Positions 55,946-64,000 of a stretch of 64,000 nt of DNA are shown here, piece after piece. The notes below the pieces were generated by a model, which was not told the origin of the DNA, did no database searches, and worked only from the letters and a program-made list of their open reading frames with translations. Every line of letters begins with the position of its first letter. Within the stretch, counting starts at the first letter, position 1. Origin of the DNA: Rhododendron vialii (Eukaryota > Streptophyta > Magnoliopsida > Ericales > Ericaceae); the NCBI RefSeq assembly GCF_030253575.1, contig NC_080558.1:1808001-1872000 (forward strand), in the 5' to 3' direction. A program made the translations under genes and the position numbers.

Positions 55946-56574
55946 CGGATCAAATTGAACCTGCTATGTCTAGTATTTTACTTTTGCTGGGTGGATAGAT
56001 GAGGTTGGATTTTGGGTTTAGAAATGGGGGGTTGAGGTTGAGTCTTGGATTGTAAATGTTGCTGTCTTTCAGCGGTGGAGTAGGGAATGGAGGAGTGGGG
56101 CCCAGGAATAATAAATTGGCAGAATGTGCTTGCGGAACGCTCTTTGAAAATGGGGAGGAAAGAAAAACGTTAAGGAATTTCGTTTTCTGTTTTTGTTGTT
56201 TGCTCTCTCTCTCTCTAGGCTTTTCGTGTCCCCATTTCTCCTCTTGATGGATAGATTACTTCCAAAATCAAAAGCCCATTTTTTCTGTAACCAAAAGGCA
56301 TAAGCTTTTTTCCTGTTTTATTCGCCTTCTTATCCTACTCCTTGTTGCATGAACGAACCCACATGTAAAATGACGAAACCGCACTTCTTGAGGTCTGTTC
56401 GCAGACCATGGATATAGGGTATAAAGGTCATGTTACATAAATCGTTGAGTTTACTCTTTCTATTCTTTGTTGATAAGTGTCGAACTACTCATTCTATCTT
56501 TATCCTACCATGCTTTGTTAGTTAAATCATATTCAATAAAACTATGGGTAAGCCAAGCGTACACCGCTTATTAT
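55946..56574. other. Upstream region of the ARM gene
   Basis: This region should hold the ARM-gene promoter on the minus strand. No other gene is recognised. A short CT-rich stretch lies near 56203. Confidence 0.5.
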
Positions 56575-56834
56575 GGGACCTATTTAGAGATCTCATTCAA
56601 ATGATCGGAGCCATTAAACTTTTTCAAAATATTTTCTTAAGCATCTCTGTAAAAAATCAATTCCGTCAGATATTGACAAATTCTTGATCTACGTCCGATT
56701 TGCTAATTGGAAATTGGGCGTGGAATCGATCAAGTCTTTACCGATATCTGACGGAGCTGATTTTTTTACAAGAATACTTAAAAAAAATGTTTTAAAAAAT
56801 TGAGCAGGTCTAGTCATTTGTGTGGAACCCCCTA
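56575..56834. mobile_element. Fold-back MITE at the duplication junction
   Basis: Left arm segments (AAAAAATCAATTCCGTCAGA, TTCTTGATC) pair with right arm segments (TCTGACGGAGCTGATTTTTT, GATCAAG) around a centre near 56705. Its right end falls at the base where copy 2 of the segmental duplication begins. Confidence 0.75.
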
Positions 56835-56914
56835 AGTGGTAGGCATTTTGTAGAAACCATGATTATTTTCAAATTTCTATTGTTTTTGTTGTCAGAAAAC
56901 AATGCAAAAATTAC

Positions 56915-57041
56915 CTGCTTCGTGAGCTCTTTCGATCCCATGATTGACGGCCCATCCAGAGATTAAAATAATAACGAGGTACAGTATGAGATTGAGGATT
57001 AAGAGCATGAATGCTGCAGATTTGCCTGCTCCAGAAGCCAT
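56915..57041 (-). pseudogene. Orphan copy of AWPM-19 exon 1
   Basis: The 127-bp exon with its ATG (57041) and GT donor is retained, together with the GA-rich leader and upstream sequence. Two replacement differences from the complete gene are visible (Val16 to Leu, Ile23 to Val). Exons 2-4 are absent, because the duplication begins inside intron 1. If transcribed, it would yield only 42 residues plus read-through into unrelated sequence. Confidence 0.9.
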
Positions 57042-57050
57042 GGCTTATGA

Positions 57051-57093
<43 letters not shown>

Positions 57094-57348
57094 TGCCAAA
57101 CTTGTTCATCTGGAGAGAGAAATTTATAAGCTAGCCAGGAATATTTCTATCCTTCACCCTGAAAACATGGTTTTAAAATTAGAATGGAGAGTTGTATATC
57201 TTTAGTTCAAAGAAATGCAATAGTTCCTTGCTTTTGTTATTGGGTTTGCCCCATTGGAAAGAAAGCATATCTTTGGCCTTTCAAGCTGTATAATAAATTA
57301 ATAATTAACTATGTTTGGAGTACGTGTATGAAGTTTTTTTAATAACCG

Positions 57349-57756
57349 TGTAGAGGATTCTGATCTCAGCTCAGCTTCTGCAGCTACAAGCTTGGTTTCC
57401 ACCTCAACTTCTGAGCCTTGGCTCAGCTCAAATGCTTCTATATCAGCTCCTGTGGTTCTCACTTTCACCAAAGGAATGTTTTCCACGTCAGCTTGTTAAT
57501 GGAGAGTTAGTTTGAGTTTGTTTCGTTTAGTTAGTGATTAGTTTCATTCAGTTAGTGATTAGTTGGGGTAATTAGCTGATGTTAGTGGAGGTAATCAGCG
57601 GTTATTCAAATCTATAAAGGCTTGAGGGCCTGATCTTGGTACGGCAGAATCAGAAAAATGAAATGAGAAACACTTTCCCTTCTCTCTCTTCTTTTCCTTT
57701 TCTCTTTTCAGTTCTTGAGGTTTAGTTTCGTTTGTGAAGAATTCAGAATTTCCTTA
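57349..57756 (+). repeat. Copia 5' LTR
   Basis: This is the left long terminal repeat, 408 bp, starting TG and ending TA, directly followed by the primer-binding site. Confidence 0.95.
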
Positions 57757-60751
57757 TGGTATCAGAGCAACAAGGACGAAAGTCTGTTCATTTTGGGGTT
57801 TCTACTCAAGCACGCTCATCTCTTTCGACTTAGGGTTTCAAAGTTCAAGAATAGGGCTTCGCGATCAAGATTAGGATTTCTTTTCTGTTCAACACAATGT
57901 CTGCACCTTCGAGTGAATCTGCTATGACGAATCAAACTGCTGTGACCATGCCTCCATCTCTGGCGTTTCTGGTATCGAACTTTCACACACTTGTCAAAAT
58001 CCAGTTAAGTTCTGATAACTATCTTCTTTGGAAAACGCAAGTCTTGAATGCTCTTCGTGCCAACGGCTTTATTGAATATGTTGATGGAACTCATAGTCCT
58101 CCACCAATTCAGATTCGTGATTCTACTAACAATCTTATCACAAATCCTGCGTATCTGCTTTGGAAACTCATTGACAACCAATTACTGTCTTGCTTAACTG
58201 CTTCATTATCTGCTTCTACTTTACCTTTGGTTCTTGGATTAGAACATGCGTTTGAGGTGTGGAGCTGTTTGGAACAGAGGTTTAATTCTTTGTCTAGGTC
58301 AAATATTCATGATCTAAAAAGAACTTTGTTTAACTTTACCAAAACTGGTTCATTGGATCAATATCTTGATGAGATCAGAATATGTGCTCAGAAATTGAGT
58401 GCTGTTGGTTATATCGTGGATGATGATGATATGATCTTTCATACATTGAATGGTTTACCAGTAGAGTTTGATCATATAAAATCTTCCTATACATTGAATG
58501 GTATGCCTTCTCAGTTTTGGCTTGAAGCCTTGTTCACTACAGTTTACTTGGCTAATAGGCTTCCTCATTCTTCTTTGAAGTTTCAAGTCCCTTTTGTTCT
58601 TCTTTTTCATACTCAACCTGACTATCTTACTCTCAAACCTTTTGGCTGTGCTTGTTTTCCCTGGTTAAAACCATATCATTCACATAAGTTGCATCCTAAG
58701 TCAACCCCATGTGTGTTTTTAGGCTACTGCCCTGCTACTAAGGGCTATAGGTGCTTGGATCCTGTGTCTCAGAAAGTTTTCATTTCAAGACATGTTAGGT
58801 TTATTGAGAATGATTTTCCTTATTCTACTTTACTGTCTAACTCTCTTTCTTCACACCAGACTGGGTCAGATTTGTCTACATTTACAGTTCCTCTTACTAG
58901 TTTTACAGATATTCTTGTTACAGTCACCCCTCCAAATCCCCCAGCTTCCCCTATCTTATCTTCTTCTTCTTTTATTGTTCCAACACCCATTTTTGAAAAT
59001 ACTTCCTTTCCTATTCAGTTTGGTTCTATTTCAGTTCCAGTTGTTGCTTCTTCTTCACCTAGCTCTTCTCATCCTTCTTCTAATTCTCATTCAGTTGAGT
59101 CAATTGTCTTACCAGGTCCTTCTCATTCTATGAGAACTCGATCTAAGAATGGAATTTTCAAACCTAGACATCCTCTCTCTTTGTTTACTTCTGTGTCTTC
59201 TTTACCTACTAAAGAACCATCTCATTTTTCTGATGCCATTCATCATCATGTCTGGCAAAAAGCCATGGCAGAAGAGTATGAAGCATTGGTTAAACAGGGT
59301 ACTTGGCATCTTGTTCCTCCTCCTACACATGGTAATATCATAGGCTGCCAATGGATTTATAAAATTAAAAAGCATTCAGATGGTTCTGTAGCTCGATATA
59401 AGGCAAAGCTTGTGGCCAATGGGAACCAGCAAGAAGCCGGCATGGATTTTATTGAGACTTTTAGTCCAGTAATAAAACAACCAACTCTCAGGGTGATTCT
59501 CAGTCTTGCTGTTCATCATAAGTGGTCTTTAAGACAGTTGGATGTTTCAAATACTTTCTTACATGGTGTTATTAATGAGGATGTTTACATGAAGCAACCC
59601 TTAGGGTATAAGGATCCAATTCATCCTACTTATGTGTGTAAGCTTTCCAAGGCTCTTTATGGACTGCGGCAAGCTCCACGGGCTTGGTATGCTATGTTCT
59701 CCAGTTATCTCATTGAGCTCGGCTTCTGCTCTAGCAAGGCAGATACTTCTCTTTTTCTTTTGCCTCAAGCCAACAACATTACTATTGTGTTGGTATATGT
59801 GGATGATATAGTAATTACAGGTAGTGATTCTACCTACATCACTGATCTCATCAGTCTTCTCAGTAAAAAGTTTGTAATGAAAGACTTAGGCTCTCTCAAT
59901 TACTTTCTGGGTCTTGAAGTTCATTCCACTTCTTCTGGTTTATTTTTGTCACAAGCCAAATATGCCACTGAGCTTTTGCATAAAGCTGGGATGATTGACT
60001 GCAAGCCAAGTGCTTCCCCTGCCTCTGTTAAACCTGGTGTGCCACATCCTGATTCTTTATTTGATGATATACATTTGTATCGAACTCTTGTGGGCTCTTT
60101 ACAATACTTGACCTTAACCAGACAAGAAATCTCCTATTCTGTGAATGTTGCTTGTCAACATATGCATTGTCCAAAGGTGAATGACTTTATCGCTGTCAAA
60201 AGGATTCTCAGGTACATCAAGGGTACAGTGCATCAAGGTCTGCATTTTATTTCCAGTCCCTTGTCTCTGTCGGCCTATGCTGATGCTGACTGGGCAGGAG
60301 ATCCTATTGATAGAAGGTCCACTACTGGTTTTGGCGTTTTTATGGGCTCTAATCTTGTGTCTTGGTGTGCCAAGAAACAACATACAGTGGCTAGATCATC
60401 CACCGAGGCTGAGTACAGGGCCATGGCACAGACTGCTGGAGATGTGGTTTGGTTGGCACGGCTATTTTCTGAATTACGTATTCCTTTGTCATCAGCACCT
60501 ATCTTGTTTTGTGACAACAAATCTGCTATGGCCCTTGCCTCTAATCCTGTCTTCCATGCCAGGACTAAGCACATAGAGATAGATTATCATTATATCCGTG
60601 AACAAGTGCTCAGTAAACACATTGTTTTGTCTCATGTTAGTTCTGAGGACCAAATAGCAGATATCTTTACAAAGCCACTCTCAGTATCTCGATTTCAGGT
60701 TCTCAAGTCCAATCTCATGGTTGGTGATCCTCCCATGAGCTTGCAGGGGTG

Positions 60752-61159
60752 TGTAGAGGATTCTGATCTCAGCTCGGCTTCTGCAGCTACAAGCTTGGTT
60801 TCCACCTCAGCTTCTGAGCCTTGGCTCAGCTCAAATGCTTCTATATCAGCTCCTGTGGTTCCCACTTTCACCAAAGGAATGCTTTCCACGTCAGCTTGTT
60901 AATGGAGAGTTAGTTAGAGTTTGTTTCGTTTAGTTAGTGATTAGTTTCATTCAGTTAATGATTAGTTGGGGTAATTAGCTGATGTTAGTGGAGGTAATCA
61001 GCGGTTATTCAAATCTATAAAGGCTTGAGGGCCTGATCTTGGTACGGCAGAATCAGAAAAATGAAATGAGAAAGACTTTCCCTTCTCTCTCTTCTTTTCC
61101 TTTTCTCTTTTCAGTTCTTGAGGTTTAGTTTCGTTTGTGAAGAATTCAGAATTTCCTTA
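60752..61159 (+). repeat. Copia 3' LTR
   Basis: This is the right long terminal repeat, 408 bp. The coding frame ends within it at 60902. Confidence 0.95.
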
Positions 61160-61894
61160 AACCGGATGACTGGGCTAACTTTATTTCCGGAGGAGCTTTG
61201 AAGGTAATGACTAGACATAATCTCCGGTGGCTCCAAGGATAGGAATGGTTTGGAGTATAAAGTTAATCAGGATTAGCTGATATTTGCCATTGTTAAGTTT
61301 TTCCCTCTATACATGGAGCTTTATAGGATTTCGAATTAAAGAGGGGAAATTTATTGGGTGTTCTTATAAGCATGGCTAGTGGCGGAGCCAAAAATTCTCT
61401 TCGGTGGGACCAATTAAAAAACATAGTCTCAAATAAAAATGGTACGTACGTAATAAACACTGGTGATGTAAAAATTGTACCGAGAATTTCAACAAAATTA
61501 ATAATATATCTAGAGTAGTGATAATGTCAAAACCGTTTTTGTTGGTCCCAATATTCCAATGCATAAAAGTCTTGTACATTGCAAATGGTACAAGTCTTTT
61601 GTGTAGTAAAGTTTTGGCATCAACAAAAATAATTTTGGCACCAACGAAAAAGGTTTTGAAAAATTCTCTAATGTATTATTATGTATGCCTTTTCAAACTA
61701 CATTGGCAGAGTTTCTTTATGCAAATAGTGGATATTTTGCTTCTATGTTTTACGCAAACTGGCCTCCAAAAAAATATAACTTTCAAAGGGTAATTTAAGC
61801 TTTATCGTGGCATTCTAAATGGTATAACATTTCAAGGATTTAAACTATTTCTAAAAAGGGTACATATACAGTTTTTTGCTTGTAGCTTTTCGAG

Positions 61895-62115
61895 CAGCAT
61901 TTGACAGATGATCATCCTAAATAGATTCCAGATTCAGAGTCAGAGAGTACTCCAGAGGTTTGGAATAGGGAAATTAATTAAGTGGGCTATTGATCATTGC
62001 AAAGGCAAAAGATTCGGAGGAGTACTCCAGAGGGTTTACCACCTCTGGATGGAGAGGAATTCTGGAATTTTTGGAGGCAGAAGCAGGAGTGCTAATTCTG
62101 TGTTGGCTATGTGAG
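61895..62115 (+). pseudogene. LINE C-terminal fragment (copy 2)
   Basis: A 68-codon open stretch (QRVLQRFGIGKLIKWAIDHC, then VYHLWMERNSGIFGGRSRSA) is the duplicate of the fragment at 43660-43925. Confidence 0.7.
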
Positions 62116-63064
62116 AGTCTTATGGTTGGTGTTGTGGTTGAATTGGGTGTCAGGTGGATACCACGTTACCCGGCCGACGTGGTGTCCGAGCACCACATTT
62201 TGGCCGTCCAAAAGTTCATTGAACGGTTCAAATTGAAACACTCTCTCTCCTCTTTCTCTCTTCAAATTCGAGCCGTCTAAAACCAATATGGAAGGCCCGG
62301 ATGCGTCAAACAGGCACCACGTGGTATCCACTCCGCACTGAAAATCTTCTCGTGTCCTGATTGTTATGAAGGGGTGGGAAAATAATTTCGCAGTAAATTC
62401 TACCGAAATCCCAATCAATAGATAGTCCGAAGATGTCTACACGTGGCATTTGAGAGCGCTTCAGCTTCCGTTTCATTCGCGGGAGAATATAACTTCCACT
62501 TGCATTATCAAGTCCTTGTACTTTACTAATTCTTTTCTTTGGCCTCCACACTCTCAATTTTATCAATTTAACCTTACCACTTTTGGTCTACTTGAATGTA
62601 GTCCCTCCGTCACCTGCCTTCGGTGTATCTCAACTTGAAAAAGAATCCCAAAAAGGAAAATTAGTAAAGGACTAAATGCCATGGTTCGCTTTTTTTAAGA
62701 TAGTTGGAGATTATTCAAACTAATTCAAGACCAAATTAGAACAATTGTAAAATCCTAGTTGGAAAACATATTACATACACACTTCTTTCTTTCGTCTCTT
62801 AGTATTATTTCATTTCACATCTTAATTTATCCACAACTAAGTAATAAAAAAGAATGTGTGATACCATGGTTAAAAAATATGGAGATGAATTTCATTGTTT
62901 CCTCTTTAATTTCAATGTATTGTCTTTTGTACAAATATTAAAATATTACAAAATATCTCATATGTAACACAATTAAATAAAAATCAACATTTGAGATTCA
63001 ATTTGATAAAACTCGATGCTATTTTAAAATGATGAAATTGGAACCGTGAAAAGTAAACTAGATA

Positions 63065-63269
63065 CCACCAAGGGTGGTTGTCTAGTAGTTCAGAGCTTAC
63101 TCCCAAGCCCCAAGTGATCGAGTTGGTCAAGAGGTTCAAGTTTCCAGTAGTCCGATATATGCTCCCTCACGCTTTGCCCTTCCAAAAAAAACTCGATCGT
63201 GTTTTACTAGCCATTGGTGGGACAATCACCAGGCCTTCTGTGGATCTGAGTCCCTATGTTTACCCCTAA
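63065..63269 (+). mobile_element. SINE-like element, copy 2, cut short
   Basis: This is a near-identical copy of the first 210 bp of 45789-46073, including the A-box-like and B-box-like motifs. It ends at CCCCTAAG, where new sequence starting GAGCATCCCCAATGGGGAT follows. Confidence 0.65.
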
Positions 63270-63270
63270 G

Positions 63271-64000
63271 AGCATCCCCAATGGGGATGTATTTTAGAAG
63301 GGGATGGATAGTTATTTTAGATGTAAAAAGTGGTTAAAAGTTAGTTGGATGTAAAATAGAATCCACCACTATCCAATGGTGAGATGTAAAAAAAGGATGG
63401 ATAATTAACTAACTTTTTCTCTTCCTTAATTTTCCTCAACTTTTTTAACCCTAATTCAAGTACTACTTCCGTTGAAAAATAATTTTGGTATCCGATAATT
63501 GAGGACTTAAAAAAAAAAATTATTTCGAAAAAAAAAATTACTTCCATCCCATTTTTTTTTTTACTTCTCGACCATTTCAATTACATCATTTACTTCATCC
63601 ATTTATTCCCATCAATTCTCAACCACATCATTACAAAATTGCTTCATCTTGATCAGAGTTGAACGATTTTTCTCTCGCACTATGAATTCCGTCTACCATA
63701 ATTGATACACTATTTTTTTTGGAGGGTGTTTGTGAAGAATGGAGAATTTTTTTTTTGGTGTAAAATTCTATTTAAAACACACATTTATAGGCATGAAAAA
63801 AAAAAGACCAGCAAATTTTTTTTCATCAAAACATCCCTTGGGAAGCCAATGGTTGGATCCTAATAAATTAAAAAAAAAAAAAAAAACCAACGGTCTAATG
63901 AAAGACCAGTTGGCTGAGATAAACCCAACCCAACTTTACCTTTCATCTATTCTTTCTCTCTCTCTCTCTCTCTACGAACACAACCAGAGCCCCCCACCCA
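63271..64000. other. Possible MITE start and AT-rich sequence at window end
   Basis: GAGCATCCCCAATGGGGAT resembles the termini of common plant MITEs, but no matching right end is visible before the window ends. A (CT)n run lies at 63954-63974. No gene is seen. Confidence 0.45.

Larger units (their letters stand above)
57349..61159 (+). mobile_element. Ty1/copia LTR retrotransposon, young, incomplete
   Basis: Two 408-bp LTRs (57349-57756 and 60752-61159) begin TGTAGAGG and end TTCCTTA. The 5-bp duplication AACCG flanks the element (57344-57348 and 61160-61164). A primer-binding site TGGTATCAGAGC follows the left LTR (57757-57768) and a purine-rich tract precedes the right one. The coding region (57897-60902) holds a Gag-like part, an integrase part, a reverse transcriptase (WIYKIKKHSDGSVARYKAKL; YVDDIVITGSD) and an RNase H part (DADWAGDPIDRRSTTGF). 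It is shorter than a whole copia polyprotein, so the element is broken, with about one major break. The LTRs differ at about 7 positions by eye (1.7%), suggesting an age from below one to a few million years, depending on the rate. Confidence 0.95.
56835..63270 (+). repeat. Segmental duplication, copy 2 (with copia insertion)
   Basis: It matches 41646-46001 in the same order and orientation, with few differences in the aligned parts. The copia element at 57349-61159 accounts for most of the length difference. Similarity stops at about 63270 with CCCCTAAG. Confidence 0.92.

Noticed and set aside
57897-60902. A 1,001-residue host gene
   Set aside because: It lies between two 408-bp LTRs and encodes copia parts, and its end falls in the 3' LTR.

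Overview
This is plant nuclear DNA, most likely from a eudicot. It has AT-rich intergenic sequence, GT-AG introns, plant-specific families (FBA-type F-box proteins, AWPM-19, PLS-type PPR remnants, a plant LINE with a terminal RNase H domain, Ty1/copia) and many MITEs. The species cannot be fixed from the sequence alone.

Region 1 (1-21.3 kb, plus strand) is a decaying tandem cluster of FBA-type F-box genes. Copies lie at 1-1065 (cut by the window edge and hit by a MITE), 4492-5850 (intact), 11477-13491 (split by a 648-bp MITE), 16612-17986 (shifted by a 37-bp tandem duplication), about 18810-19269 (remnant) and 19960-21333 (several lesions). Two more copies follow at 32867-34131 (broken N-terminal half) and 36658-37899 (intact). 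Thus two of eight are whole. The spacers carry a duplicated 3' flank and at least seven inverted-repeat elements.

Region 2 (21.3-32 kb) is a repeat graveyard: a LINE with one open RT-to-RNase H frame, tandemly duplicated PPR pseudogene pieces, and a fossil copia element inside one of those pieces.

Region 3 (38-56 kb) holds the clear host genes. They are a four-exon AWPM-19-like membrane protein gene (minus, 41852-40111), a twelve-exon mitochondrial EF-Tu gene (plus, 47110-52298) and a two-exon membrane-anchored ARM-repeat gene (minus, 55945-53339). I assembled the exons by hand; every junction keeps frame. One EF-Tu intron has a GC donor.

Region 4 (56.8-63.3 kb) is a second copy of the 41.6-46.0 kb interval. 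It includes the AWPM-19 promoter and first exon but none of the later exons. A young copia element with 408-bp LTRs has inserted into this copy; the other copy preserves its empty site. The first copy gained different elements.

I found no CRISPR array, tRNA, rRNA or prokaryotic-style system. The most informative signals are the paired empty and filled insertion sites, the repeated AWPM-19 exon-3 fragments beside F-box tails, the duplicated promoter plus first exon, and the unusual substitutions and TE-derived upstream region of the EF-Tu gene. Identity and divergence statements are by-eye comparisons.
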